Notes: generated by a model from the sequence alone, not told the origin. Shown: positions 33,026 to 41,966, counted from the first letter of the stretch. The stretch is 64,000 nt of DNA from Pseudomonadota bacterium (GCA_023426365.1 JAFAAW010000052.1:1-64000), one strand, 5' to 3'. Made by a program: numbers and translations.

Positions 33026-33667
33026 TTAAAGTCCCAGCTTGCCCGAGATTTCGTCGGCAAGCGCCTTGATTTCCTTGGTGGCGGTGTGGCGCGGATTGCT
33101 TTCCGCCACGCCCTTGCCCTCCATCATGCTGGCGGCAAAGGCGACCCGGTTGCCCAGCACCGTGGCGGCCACCGGCATGTCGGCCTCGACGATCTTGCGG
33201 CGCACGGCGTCCACCAGCTTGCCCTTGGGGGGCGTGCGGTTAAACACCACCAGCGCCGCCGATTTCTCCTTCTTCGCCATGTCCAGCGTGGGCTGGGTCG
33301 CCCACAGATCCATGGGCGACGGTTGCATGGGCACCATGATCAGGTCGGCGGTGCGCACCGCGATGCGCACGTCGGTTTCCGCGTGGGGCGGGCTGTCCAC
33401 CAGGATCAGATCGACATCGCGCTTCATGCGGTCAAGTTCGGTGGACAGGCGCCAGCCCGAGGCCTGGACGAAGGTGATGCCGGCGCCGTCGCTTTCCACC
33501 AGCGCCTTGCGTACGTCGTACCAGGTGGCCAGCGACCCCTGGGGGTCGATGTCGATCAGGCCGACCCGTTTGCCGGCGCGGGCATAGGCGACCGCCAGTT
33601 GAGCGGCCATGGTGGTCTTGCCCGCGCCGCCCTTCTGCTGGGCGATGGTGACGATCTTGGCCGGCAT
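33026..33667 (-). CDS. Orphan ParA/MinD-type ATPase
   Basis: This 213-residue protein has a deviant Walker A motif, KGGAGKTT (residues 12-19), Walker A' IDIDPQGS and Walker B LILVDSPP. It is a ParA-family ATPase of the short, single-domain type without a DNA-binding N-terminus. No parB or centromere-like repeats are adjacent, so chromosome or plasmid partition is unlikely. Orphan ParAs in alphaproteobacteria often position protein clusters such as chemotaxis arrays. The cargo is unknown; the adjacent CopD-like gene is the only close partner. Confidence 0.85.
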   Translation of the reverse strand: MPAKIVTIAQQKGGAGKTTMAAQLAVAYARAGKRVGLIDIDPQGSLATWYDVRKALVESDGAGITFVQASGWRLSTELDRMKRDVDLILVDSPPHAETDVRIAVRTADLIMVPMQPSPMDLWATQPTLDMAKKEKSAALVVFNRTPPKGKLVDAVRRKIVEADMPVAATVLGNRVAFAASMMEGKGVAESNPRHTATKEIKALADEISGKLGL

Positions 33668-33737
33668 GGGTCCCCCTGGATGCGGCTGTTCTGGACGAAA
33701 GGCTAGCCGGTTCATACCATTTTGCAAGTGCGAATGG

Positions 33738-35342
33738 TCAACCGGGCGGCGTTGTCACCACCTTGGAGCCGTCGCAGCGCACCCCCTTGGTGAACAGCGT
33801 TTCCTCGCCGGTTTCGCAGCGGTCGTCCATCCTGAAACCGGGGACCAGGGTGCGGGCGCGCGGCTCCACCGTCCACGGCTGGTTGCCGCGGAACACCGCG
33901 CAGCCGTAGCGCTCCAGCAGCGCGGTCAGCTCCACCGGCCGGTTCCATTGCATCAGGCCGTTCTTCCAATAGGTATGGTCGTTGGTGAACCAGGTGTATT
34001 CGTCGTCGGGGAACAGCGCCGCCAGCTTGGGCGAATAGCGCGCCAGCGCGTTCATGTCGCCGCGCTGGAAGGCATAGGACTGGGCCGAGGCGGCGTCGAA
34101 ATAGACCTTGGCGCAGCCGGGGAAGCGGGCATCCAGGTCCACCGCCATCTGTTCCTTGGTCCAACCGTCCAGTTCGGCGTTCTGGCGCGCCATCTGCGGC
34201 AGTTGCACCGCCAGCAGCAGGGCCAGCACGCCCCCCCACACCAGGGTGTGGCGGCTGGGCATCAGCGGCCGGCTCAGGCTCCACAGCGCCACCAGCGCCG
34301 GGCCGGTCAGCAACAGGGCCGGAATCATGTAATGGGCGGCGGGCTGTTTCGCGACCGACAGCACCACCAGCATCTGGGCGGCCAGAATGCCCACCAGCAA
34401 GCGCGCCGAACGGTCCTGCGCCATCAGTCCGCGCCGGCGCAGGCGGAAATACAGGGCCAGCAGCACCAGCGAAAGCACGATGGCGGTGGAAAAGATGATC
34501 TTGGCGCTGAACTGCTTGAGGACCGCGCGGGGATAGCGCTGGGTGTTGATCACCGTCTGCGGGCCGTCGCCATAGGCGCCCGATCCCATGATCATGCGCT
34601 TGATCCAGCCCACCCAGATGTCCCAGGACGGGATGGCCGGGGCGATGAACACCACCAGGGCGACGGCGCCCACGCCCACATAGATCAACAGCCGGCGGCG
34701 GTCCAGCAGCAGCAGCGGGATGACGCCCAGCACGACGAAATGGATCTTGCACGCCACGCCCAGCGCCATGGCGATGCCGGCCAGGGCGGCGGCCCAGTCC
34801 TTCTGGCCGTCGTCGCGCAGGCGCAACAGCGGCATCAAGGCCCCCGCCAGCAGGGCGGTGGCAATGATCAGGAACGGCTCGGGCTTGGGGTGCAGCGCGA
34901 ATTTGGGAATGACGCGCGACAGCATGGGCGCCGTCTGCGCCAGCAGCGCCGGCAGCAACGCCCCGGTGACCAGCGCGATGGACCGCCCCATCCACCACAG
35001 CGCCAGGCCGACCAGCACGTAGATGACGGCGGTGACGGCCAGCAGGGTGCCTTCGGCGTCGCGCAACACCGCATCCACCGTGGCCTCGGTGGACGCCAGC
35101 GGGTGCAGCGCCTTGATCACGGCGGCGATCAGCATCTGCACCGGCGTGCCGGGATGCGAGATGTCGGTGGGCGCAAGCCCTTCGACGATGCGCAGGCCGT
35201 TCAGCAGGTAATAATAGTCGGGGTCCAGGTTGAAGCTCTGCCATAACGGCAGGCTGGACGCGCGCATGGCGAACAGCACGACGACGAAGGTCAGCGGCAG
35301 CGCGGCGAGTGCGGCATTGCGCAACAGGGGGCGGGACATCAT
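33738..35342 (-). CDS. Multispanning membrane protein, GT-C glycosyltransferase-like
   Basis: This 534-residue protein has about eleven membrane segments, followed by a soluble C-terminal domain (about residues 400-534). An acidic motif in the first external loop (FNLDPDYYYLLNG, then SHPGTPVQ) resembles the Asp-containing loop of polyprenyl-phosphate-dependent GT-C enzymes. It might transfer a sugar from a lipid carrier, but no family was recognised with certainty. Its ATG overlaps the stop of a small upstream frame (ATGA), pointing to translational coupling with the damaged gene at 35339. Confidence 0.65.
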   Translation of the reverse strand: MMSRPLLRNAALAALPLTFVVVLFAMRASSLPLWQSFNLDPDYYYLLNGLRIVEGLAPTDISHPGTPVQMLIAAVIKALHPLASTEATVDAVLRDAEGTLLAVTAVIYVLVGLALWWMGRSIALVTGALLPALLAQTAPMLSRVIPKFALHPKPEPFLIIATALLAGALMPLLRLRDDGQKDWAAALAGIAMALGVACKIHFVVLGVIPLLLLDRRRLLIYVGVGAVALVVFIAPAIPSWDIWVGWIKRMIMGSGAYGDGPQTVINTQRYPRAVLKQFSAKIIFSTAIVLSLVLLALYFRLRRRGLMAQDRSARLLVGILAAQMLVVLSVAKQPAAHYMIPALLLTGPALVALWSLSRPLMPSRHTLVWGGVLALLLAVQLPQMARQNAELDGWTKEQMAVDLDARFPGCAKVYFDAASAQSYAFQRGDMNALARYSPKLAALFPDDEYTWFTNDHTYWKNGLMQWNRPVELTALLERYGCAVFRGNQPWTVEPRARTLVPGFRMDDRCETGEETLFTKGVRCDGSKVVTTPPG

Positions 35343-35532
35343 CGGGGTATCAGCATTCCATAGAAGTGGGCGCTCCAGACCGGCGGCGGTTCCAGCAGCG
35401 CCCAGGACAGGAAACGGTGGACCAAGGCATCGGTGAGGCGGCGCCGGCGAGCCGGCCCAGCGATTGCGGGGTAAAGGCGGCGCGGCGCTCCGGGCGCTGC
35501 GGCGTGGCGGCTTGCGCGGGTGCCTCAGTCAT
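35339..35532 (-). pseudogene. Small gene with probable frameshift upstream of the GT-C-like gene
   Basis: The frame opening at 35532 starts MTEAPAQAATPQRPERRAAF and has good GC-rich third positions in its first half. In its second half the coding signal moves to another frame, reading LTDALVHRFLSWALLEPP and ending at the TGA at 35339-35341, which overlaps the next gene's ATG. A single indel near the GC-rich run around 35430 would join the halves into a protein of about 64 residues. It could be a true frameshift, a sequencing error, or coincidence. No family was recognised. Confidence 0.45.
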
Positions 35533-35686
35533 GGTTGGTGGTCACTGCACTGCCTCCCTTGGGCTGGTGTAGCGGAAGGGCGAGGGGCGGGCAAGCGCGG
35601 CCGCGTTCTCCGTTTCCCCGGTTGCGTCGGCGGGGGCGGCGAGAGCATGATCCGGCCGCGTCCCACATTCCCTCCAAGGGTCTCTC

Positions 35687-36484
35687 ATGGAATTGTTTCT
35701 GCAAGCACTGCTGCTCGGCGTCGTCGAAGGGTTGACCGAGTTCCTGCCGGTCTCCTCCACCGGGCATCTGATCCTGCTGGGCGACATGCTCGGGTTCCAG
35801 GGGCCGCCCGGCAAGACGTTCGAGATTGTCATCCAACTGGGCGCCATCCTGGCGGTATGCGTGGTGTACTGGCAGCGCCTGTTCGGCGCGGTGGCGGCGG
35901 TGCGCACCGACCCGGCGGCGCGCGCCTTCCTGCGCAACATCCTGATCGGCTTCCTGCCGGCCGTGGTGATCGGCGCGGTGGCGTACAAGGGCATCCGCGC
36001 CATGCTGGATTCGCCGCTGGTGGTGGCGGTGGCGCTGATCGTCGGCGGCTTCGCCATTCTCGCCATCGAGCGGCTGGTGAAGAAGCCCCGGGTGTTCAGC
36101 GTCGAGACCATGTCCATTCCAGTGGCGGTCAAGATCGGGCTGTTCCAGTGCGTGGCCATGATCCCCGGCGTGTCGCGGTCGGGGGCCACCATCATGGGGT
36201 CGCTGCTGCTGGGCGTCGATCGCAAGGCGGCGGCGGAATTTTCGTTCTTTCTGGCGATTCCCACCATGATCGGTGCCACCGTGTTCAAGATGTACAAGGA
36301 CTGGGCGGTGCTGTCGTTCGACAACCTGGCGCTGATCGCCGCCGGGTTCGCCGCCGCCTTCCTGGCCGCGCTGCTGGTGGTGCGCGCCGCCATCGCCTTC
36401 ATCAGCCGGCATGGCTTCGCGCCGTTCGCCTGGTACCGCATCGTGTTCGGCACCATCATGCTGGTGGTGCTGCTGACCCGCTGA
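35687..36484 (+). CDS. uppP: Undecaprenyl-diphosphatase (BacA family)
   Basis: This 265-residue membrane protein has the two signature motifs of UppP/BacA: EGLTEFLPVSSTGHLIL near the N-terminus and PGVSRSGATIMGSLLLG in the middle. It recycles undecaprenyl pyrophosphate to the monophosphate carrier needed for peptidoglycan and other polymers, and raised dosage can give bacitracin resistance. It is preceded by AAGGGTCTCTC at the ATG and followed by a strong terminator, so it is monocistronic. Confidence 0.95.
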   Translation: MELFLQALLLGVVEGLTEFLPVSSTGHLILLGDMLGFQGPPGKTFEIVIQLGAILAVCVVYWQRLFGAVAAVRTDPAARAFLRNILIGFLPAVVIGAVAYKGIRAMLDSPLVVAVALIVGGFAILAIERLVKKPRVFSVETMSIPVAVKIGLFQCVAMIPGVSRSGATIMGSLLLGVDRKAAAEFSFFLAIPTMIGATVFKMYKDWAVLSFDNLALIAAGFAAAFLAALLVVRAAIAFISRHGFAPFAWYRIVFGTIMLVVLLTR

Positions 36485-36541
36485 CCGGGCCGCGACCCGG
36501 CCGAACCAAGGCCCGCCCCGGCGGGCCATCGCCGGAAGCTC

Positions 36542-36579
36542 AAGGGCATCCCGCCAAAGCGGGATGCCCTTTGTCTTTT
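36542..36579 (+). terminator. Rho-independent terminator after uppP
   Basis: A perfect 13-base stem, AAGGGCATCCCGC (36542-36554) with GCGGGATGCCCTT (36559-36571), has loop CAAA and is followed by TGTCTTTT. Confidence 0.92.
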
Positions 36580-36747
36580 GGTGTTCGCGTGCGCCCCGGC
36601 CGCCGTGCCCGGCGCCCCGGACGGCAGTGCCGGCGGCCGCGCCCGGCGAGAACGGGTGTGCGCGCGGCTCACTGCTGTGCGGTGTGCGGCTGGTCTCCCG
36701 CCGGTGGGCGCAAGTCAAAGGGACACCGCGGATTGGCGGCGAACTGC
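36580..36747. other. Non-coding gap between the uppP terminator and the palindromic repeat
   Basis: This GC-rich stretch has no start codon with a ribosome site, no repeat and no RNA fold that I recognise. It lies between the ends of two convergent genes. Confidence 0.4.
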
Positions 36748-36860
36748 TCGTCATGGCCGGGCCTGACCCGGCCATCCACGTTTGTCCGCAGGCAGCTCAT
36801 CGAACAGGAGGGGGGCAGGCGGCGCCGCGCGGATGCCCGGATTAAGTCCGGGCATGACGG
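36748..36860. repeat. Paired-palindrome intergenic repeat element (REP/MITE-like)
   Basis: The element has two stem-loops. ATGGCCGGG (36753-36761) pairs with CCCGGCCAT (36767-36775). ATGCCCGGA (36833-36841) pairs with TCCGGGCAT (36847-36855). The outer ends CGTCATG and CATGACG are themselves inverted repeats. This form, with paired xCCGGGCATGACG-type ends, is common in extragenic palindromes of alphaproteobacteria. A related palindrome core is at 49642-49666. It lies between convergent genes, as such elements usually do. Confidence 0.75.
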
Positions 36861-36904
36861 ATCAGTTGGCGGGCAATCTTCCCCGCAATTGGCGATGACC
36901 CAAT

Positions 36905-36933
36905 AAAAAGGGCCGCCGGATGAACCGGCGGCC
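36905..36933 (-). terminator. Rho-independent terminator of actP
   Basis: On the minus strand GGCCGCCGG (36933-36925) pairs with CCGGCGGCC (36919-36911) around a 5-base loop, followed by CTTTTTATT. Confidence 0.9.
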
Positions 36934-36970
36934 GAGTTTATTCTTCGAAGAATTGTGGAAAGTGCGACCC

Positions 36971-38659
36971 TTAGTGGGAAGCGGCACCTTCGGCACCCAG
37001 ACCGGTCTCGGACCGGATCGCCTGGGCGAAGTAGGCGGCGCGCTCGGCCTGGGCCCGCGGGGAGTTGTCCAGGATCGAGAACAGCCAGCAGCCGATGAAA
37101 GCGGCGGGCATGGTGAACAGGGTCGGGTACACGTACGGGAAGATCGGGTTGGCGAAGCCGAAGCTCTGCACCCACACCACCTTGGACAGCAGCACGCAGC
37201 CAACCGAGCTGACCAGGCCGATGTAGCCGCCGATGACGGCGCCGCGGGTGGTCAGGCCCTTCGAGAACATCGCCATGACCAGCACCGGGAAGGTGGCCGA
37301 GGCGGCGATGGAGAAGGTCAGGGCGACGATGAAGGCCACGTTCTGACGCTCGAAGATGATGCCCAGGATGATGGCGATGATGCCCAGACCGAAGGAAGCG
37401 ATCTTCGAGACGCGCACTTCCGAAGCCTCGGTGGTCTTGCCGCGGGCAAACACGTTGGCATACAGGTCATGCGAGATGGCGGACGCACCGGCCAGGGTCA
37501 GACCCGACACCACCGCCAGGATGGTGGCGAAGGCCACGGCCGAGATGAAGCCCAGGAACATGTCGCCGCCGATGGCGTGAGCCAGCCAGATGGCGGGCAT
37601 GTTGCCGCCGCCCTTGAGGGCCAGGCCGCCCTTGGCAACGTCCAGGTACTGCGGGTCGGTCAGAACCAGGGTGATGGCGCCGAAGCCGATGATGAAGGTC
37701 AGGATGTAGAAGTAACCGATGAAGCCGGTGGCGAAGAAGACCGACTTGCGGGCTTCCTTGGCGTTCGGCACGGTGAAGAAGCGCATGAGGATGTGCGGCA
37801 GACCGGCGGTGCCGAACATCAGGGTCAGGCCCAGCGAGATGGCGTCGATGGGGTTGGTGACCAGCGAGCCGGGGGCCATGATGGCCATCTTCTTCGGGTG
37901 GACTTCGACGGCCTTGGAGAACAGCGCCTCGAACGAGAAGCCGAAGTGGCTCATCACGCCCAACGCGATGAAGGTGGCGCCGCCCAGCAGCAAGCAGGCC
38001 TTGATGATCTGCACCCAGGTGGTCGCGGTCATGCCGCCGAAGGTCACATAGATCATCATCAGCGCGCCGACCACGATGACGGCGGTGATGTAGTCCAGAC
38101 CGAACAGCAGCTTGATCAGCTGACCCGCACCGACCATCTGGCCGATCAGGTAGAAGATCACGACGATCAGCGCGCCGGTGGCCGCGAAGATGCGGACCGG
38201 ACCCTGCGCCAGGCGATAGGACGCCACGTCGGCGAAGGTGAACTTGCCCAGGTTGCGCAGACGCTCGGCGATCAGGAACAGGATGATCGGCCAACCGACC
38301 AGCCAGCCCACCGAGAAGATCAGGCCGTCAAAGCCCGAACCGTACACCAGCGCGGAAATACCCAGGAACGACGCGGCCGACATGTAGTCGCCGGCGATCG
38401 CCAGGCCGTTCTGGAAACCGGTGATGCCACCGCCGGCGGCGTAGAAGTCGGCGGCGGTCTTGTTCTTGCGGGCGGCCCAATAGGTGATGCCCAGGGTCAC
38501 GCCGACGAAGATGACGAACATCACGATGGCGTGCCAATTGGTGGCCTGCTTCTCGGCGGCGCCCATATCGGCGCCCGCCGCCAGCGCGGCGGTGGTAGCG
38601 GCCAGCAGCCCGCCGGTGGCGAGCGTCGCGGCCGTGAAAGCGGATTTCAGCGTCTTCAT
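36971..38659 (-). CDS. actP: ActP-type acetate/sodium symporter (SSS family)
   Basis: This 562-residue symporter has a signal-like N-terminus (MKTLKSAFTAATLATGG...) and about 13-14 membrane segments. The sodium:solute symporter core has the early motif ADFYAAGGGITGFQNGLA (the first discontinuous helix). With the adjacent small DUF485 protein YjcH it forms the usual actP pair for uptake of acetate and other short monocarboxylates. It is translationally coupled to yjcH (TGATG at 38659). A CBS-DUF294 protein is divergently encoded, a common arrangement. Confidence 0.93.
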   Translation of the reverse strand: MKTLKSAFTAATLATGGLLAATTAALAAGADMGAAEKQATNWHAIVMFVIFVGVTLGITYWAARKNKTAADFYAAGGGITGFQNGLAIAGDYMSAASFLGISALVYGSGFDGLIFSVGWLVGWPIILFLIAERLRNLGKFTFADVASYRLAQGPVRIFAATGALIVVIFYLIGQMVGAGQLIKLLFGLDYITAVIVVGALMMIYVTFGGMTATTWVQIIKACLLLGGATFIALGVMSHFGFSFEALFSKAVEVHPKKMAIMAPGSLVTNPIDAISLGLTLMFGTAGLPHILMRFFTVPNAKEARKSVFFATGFIGYFYILTFIIGFGAITLVLTDPQYLDVAKGGLALKGGGNMPAIWLAHAIGGDMFLGFISAVAFATILAVVSGLTLAGASAISHDLYANVFARGKTTEASEVRVSKIASFGLGIIAIILGIIFERQNVAFIVALTFSIAASATFPVLVMAMFSKGLTTRGAVIGGYIGLVSSVGCVLLSKVVWVQSFGFANPIFPYVYPTLFTMPAAFIGCWLFSILDNSPRAQAERAAYFAQAIRSETGLGAEGAASH

Positions 38660-38979
38660 CAGCGGGATTCCTCGATGATCTGGCGGTTGAGTTCGTCGAA
38701 CTCGCCATTGGCGCGGCGCACGTAGATGCCGGTCAGCACGATGGCCGACAGGATGACGCCGATACCGATGGGGAAGCCGATGGTGGTGGTGCCACCAGAC
38801 AGCGAGGTGCCCAGGAATTCCTTGCCATAGGCGATCAGAAGAATGAAGCCGAAGTAAATCGCCAGCATGACAGCCGACAGCGTCCACGCGAACGACGTGC
38901 GCTTCGACACAAGCTCATGGAACTTGGGATTGTTCCTGATCTTGTCATGCATAGCTTGGGTATTTGCAGCTTGTGACAA
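38659..38979 (-). CDS. yjcH: YjcH-like DUF485 membrane protein
   Basis: This protein of about 106 residues has two membrane helices (SFAWTLSAVMLAIYFGFILLI and GFPIGIGVILSAIVLTGIYV) and ends RRANGEFDELN, as in E. coli YjcH. DUF485 proteins accompany ActP. The start is uncertain. A TTG at 38979 has a GGAGGG site; a GTG at 38991 lies inside that site; an ATG at 38952 gives the length closest to E. coli but has no ribosome site. The stop overlaps the actP start by one base. Confidence 0.85.
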   Translation of the reverse strand: MSQAANTQAMHDKIRNNPKFHELVSKRTSFAWTLSAVMLAIYFGFILLIAYGKEFLGTSLSGGTTTIGFPIGIGVILSAIVLTGIYVRRANGEFDELNRQIIEESR

Positions 38980-39474
38980 TTGACCCTCCACTATCTGAGC
39001 CGTCCTGCCGGTGGCGGACGGCTTCGTTGTTTTCTCTTGCCGGTCTTGATGCCGGCTCTGTTGGCGCTCCGTGCAGGTGGCCCGAGGGACCTATGCGTTT
39101 GCGGCATGGCCCCCCCGACTTGCCTGAGGCTTTCATCGTCATTAACATCCGCCTATCATGCCGTCAACTCCATACGAGTGTGTCTGCTTTATAGGTTAAG
39201 GATATAGCTTTATCCGCAAAGTCATTCCGCAGTGCGTTAAGCAAGATCACCTAAAGTAATTTCGAAGAACACGGTTCTGGCTTTCTGAATTCCTCACCAG
39301 TAAGCCTTCAAATCCAGGCTTTAGGACTATCCATTGGCAACGTGTGTGAAAAATATCCGCCCAATTGTGTTCTCGATTGACACTTTTGGGTGGGAACGTT
39401 TGCGCTTGCAATGACCTTTTTGGCAATATCCCCGCAGTTGTAAACCGTCACTCCGGCACTATGGTGATCTCTCT
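38980..39474. other. Divergent control region of yjcH-actP and the CBS-DUF294 gene (about 495 bases)
   Basis: This long, comparatively AT-rich region between two divergent genes is unusual for this dense window, so it probably holds several regulatory sites. A TTGACA at 39376 could be part of a promoter for the rightward gene, but no good -10 pairs with it. No coding frame is convincing. Confidence 0.5.
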
Positions 39475-40914
39475 ATGACCGACGTCGCCGCCTTGGCTCG
39501 TATCGACAGCTTTCCCTACCAGCATCGCCTCCGCGAGGTGATGAGCACGCCGGTGCTGACGGCGTCCGGCGACATTTCGCTGCGCGACGCCATCGACCGC
39601 ATGTACGAATCCCGCGTCTCCTCCATCATCGGCGTGGATGAACAGGGGCGCGCCGCCGGCATCCTGACCGAGCGCGATTTGCTGCGCATCCTGTCCACCG
39701 CGGGCGCGCAGGGGCTGGAAACCACCCTGGGGCAGGTGATGAGCCGCCCGGTCGCCGCGGTGGATGGCGATTCCTTCGTCTATGTGGCGTTGGGTAAGAT
39801 GAACCGCATGGGGTTGCGCCATCTGGTGGTGGTCGATGGCGATAATCGTCCCATCGGCATGGTCACCGGCCGCGCCCTGCTGAAGGTGCGCGCCAACGAC
39901 GCCCTGGCGCTGGGGGATTCCGTACACGAGGCGCGCGGCCCCGAGGACATGGCCGCCGCCATGGCGGCCTTGCCGAAGCTGGCCCAGAGCCTGCTGGCCG
40001 AGGGCGTGTCGGCCCGCAACATCGCCTCGGTCATCGCCCTGGTGATCCGCGACCTGACCGCGCGCGCCACCGAACTGGCCGAAATTTCCATGGCCGAGGA
40101 TGGCTGGGGGGCGGCGCCTGCGCCCTATGCCATGCTGGTACTGGGATCGGCCGGTCGCGGCGAAAGCCTGCTGGTGTTCGACCAGGACAACGCCATCGTT
40201 CATCGCGGCGGCCCGGCCGACGACGTGTGGTTTGCCGAATTGGGGCGGCGCGTCAATCAGATGCTGAACGACGCCGGCATTCCGTTCTGCGACGGCGGCG
40301 TCATGGCGCGCGAACCGAAATGGCGCAAGAACCTGGAGGAATGGAAGGACGAGGTCCACCACTGGGTCTATGCCGTCGAGAACCAGACGGTCATGTATTG
40401 CGACATCTTCTTCGATTTCCAGCCGGTGTGGGGCGACCGCGCCCTGGCGGAGGAGTTGCGCGCCTATGCGGTGGAGAAGGCGTCGCAATCGGCCTTCTTC
40501 ATGCAGTATCTGGCTCAGCACGTGGCCAAGATGGAGGTGTCGCTGGGTTTCTTCGGCGAGTTCGTCACCACCCAGGGGCGCCTGAACGCCAAGAAGTTCG
40601 GCCTGCTGCCGCTGGTGTCGGCGGCGCGTTTCCGCGCCATCCGCGCCAATGTCCTGCTGACCGGCACCGACGAACGCTATACCGCGCTGAAGGAGCGCGA
40701 GATGCTGCACGAGGACGACTGGCGCGATTTCCTGGAAATCCGCGAGGTGGTCATGCGCATGATGCTGGATCAGCAATTGGCCGATCTGGCCGCCGGCGTC
40801 GCCCCTTCGGCCCGCATCGAACCCAAGCGTTTCGACAAGCAGATGCGCAACCGCCTGCGCTGGAGCTTCAAGCGCCTGCGCACGCTGAAATACATCTGCG
40901 GCGTGGCCGGCTGA
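39475..40914 (+). CDS. CBS-pair and DUF294 putative nucleotidyltransferase
   Basis: This 479-residue protein has two CBS domains (about residues 20-75 and 85-140), then a DUF294 nucleotidyltransferase domain (about 160-310). The domain motif LGSAGRGESLLVFDQDNAIV resembles the GS...D.D catalytic site. A DUF294_C substrate-binding-like domain follows (about 320-470). It lacks the N-terminal cyclic-nucleotide domain of many relatives. CBS pairs bind adenine nucleotides. Such proteins are often beside actP and may adjust acetate uptake or signalling to energy state. The ribosome site is weak. Confidence 0.85.
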   Translation: MTDVAALARIDSFPYQHRLREVMSTPVLTASGDISLRDAIDRMYESRVSSIIGVDEQGRAAGILTERDLLRILSTAGAQGLETTLGQVMSRPVAAVDGDSFVYVALGKMNRMGLRHLVVVDGDNRPIGMVTGRALLKVRANDALALGDSVHEARGPEDMAAAMAALPKLAQSLLAEGVSARNIASVIALVIRDLTARATELAEISMAEDGWGAAPAPYAMLVLGSAGRGESLLVFDQDNAIVHRGGPADDVWFAELGRRVNQMLNDAGIPFCDGGVMAREPKWRKNLEEWKDEVHHWVYAVENQTVMYCDIFFDFQPVWGDRALAEELRAYAVEKASQSAFFMQYLAQHVAKMEVSLGFFGEFVTTQGRLNAKKFGLLPLVSAARFRAIRANVLLTGTDERYTALKEREMLHEDDWRDFLEIREVVMRMMLDQQLADLAAGVAPSARIEPKRFDKQMRNRLRWSFKRLRTLKYICGVAG

Positions 40915-40940
40915 GGTTTCGCGCCTTCGCAGGCTCAGGG

Positions 40941-40968
40941 AAAAAGGCGGGGGGACCCCGCCTTTTTT
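40941..40968. terminator. Bidirectional rho-independent terminator
   Basis: AAAAAGGCGGGG (40941-40952) pairs with CCCCGCCTTTTTT (40956-40968). A-run and T-run on both sides let it stop both the CBS-DUF294 gene and the convergent CheY-like gene. Confidence 0.93.
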
Positions 40969-40993
40969 CATGTGGCCGCAGGCGATCCGGGGG

Positions 40994-41386
40994 TCAGGCC
41001 GCCTTGGGGCGGCTGGTGATGATGCGGGTCAGCAGCTTGGCCAACTGGTCGCGGCCGAACGGCTTGGCAAGGAAGCCCGCCACGCCGGCGGCCACGGCAT
41101 GGGTGATGGTCTGCGGCGTCTGTTCGCCGGTCATCATGACGAAGGGGATGTCGGCCAGCTCCCGGTCGGCGCGCATGGATTGCAGCAATTGCAGGCCGTT
41201 GACCGGCTGCATGTTCCAGTCCGACAGCACCAGATCGACCCGCTGGCGGCGCAGGTGGTCCAGCGCGGCCTGTCCTTCGGCCGCCTCGAGCACGGTGAAG
41301 CGCTCGGCGGGGCGCAGCATGTCGCAGACCAGGGACCGCATGAGCACGCTGTCCTCGACCAGCAGGATGGTGAATTGGTCGGCCAT
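40994..41386 (-). CDS. CheY-like single-domain response regulator (1)
   Basis: This 130-residue protein is a receiver domain only. The phosphoacceptor Asp is in LVLSDWNMQP, the acidic pair in LVEDS, and the conserved Thr and Lys in MMTGEQ and AKPFGR. It is similar to the receiver at 41556 (both have LSDWNM and GLQLL), which suggests a duplication. It probably acts in chemotaxis or in a phosphorelay with the histidine kinases or Hpt protein nearby. No output domain is present. Confidence 0.93.
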   Translation of the reverse strand: MADQFTILLVEDSVLMRSLVCDMLRPAERFTVLEAAEGQAALDHLRRQRVDLVLSDWNMQPVNGLQLLQSMRADRELADIPFVMMTGEQTPQTITHAVAAGVAGFLAKPFGRDQLAKLLTRIITSRPKAA

Positions 41387-41555
41387 GGCTTGTTCCTGAT
41401 CGGGGGGAAATCATTGATCTTGTGATCCCATGTTTCCCCATGTGGTGTCAGCCATTCGGAAAGATGAAAACCAAGTGCATTGGAAGGAGCGGCGACCTCC
41501 CTTTATACCAACGGTCTAATCTGGGCGCGTTCGGTGGGCGTAGGCCCGTGGTGCA

Positions 41556-41966
41556 TCAGGCGGCGTGGTGGCGTCCGCCCAGCGCCCGCGTCAACTGGCG
41601 GGCCAGGCTGTCCACCGTGAACGGCTTGATCAGATAGCCCGACACCCCGGCGGCGCGGGCGCGCGCCACGTGGTCGTTGGTGTGCTGTCCGGTGATCATG
41701 ATGAACGGGGTCAGGCGGTGGCGCGGCTCCTCGCGCACGGCCATCAGCAATTGCAGCCCGGTCATGGGAATCATGTTCCAGTCCGACAGGATCACGTCCA
41801 CCGGCTGGTCGCGCAGCTTCTGCAGCGCCGAGGACCCGTCGGCCGCCTCGACCACCTGTTGAATGCCCAGGTTGCGCAACATCTGCCTGACAAGCAACCG
41901 CATGGCGGGAATGTCGTCCACCAGCATTGCTGTCGTGGTTGAGTGAAATAGGGTCATTTTCGTCAT
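41556..41966 (-). CDS. CheY-like single-domain response regulator (2)
   Basis: This 136-residue receiver-domain protein has the phosphoacceptor Asp in VILSDWNMIP, with Thr in MITGQHT and Lys in IKPFTV. The acidic pair is LVDDIP. It is a paralogue of the protein at 40994, 170 bases away. The ATG at 41966 lies in AT-rich sequence without a clear ribosome site; ATG 41957 is possible. Its kinase partner is unknown. Confidence 0.9.
   Translation of the reverse strand: MTKMTLFHSTTTAMLVDDIPAMRLLVRQMLRNLGIQQVVEAADGSSALQKLRDQPVDVILSDWNMIPMTGLQLLMAVREEPRHRLTPFIMITGQHTNDHVARARAAGVSGYLIKPFTVDSLARQLTRALGGRHHAA

Noticed and set aside
33026..33667. Plasmid or chromosome partition parA
   Set aside because: No parB or parS-like repeats are adjacent, and the neighbours are unrelated.
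39421..39434. Sigma-54-like site TGGCAATATCCCCGC before the CBS-DUF294 gene
   Set aside because: GG and GC spacing is right, but the -12 element is CCGC instead of TTGC and the -24 lacks CACG. Too weak to call.
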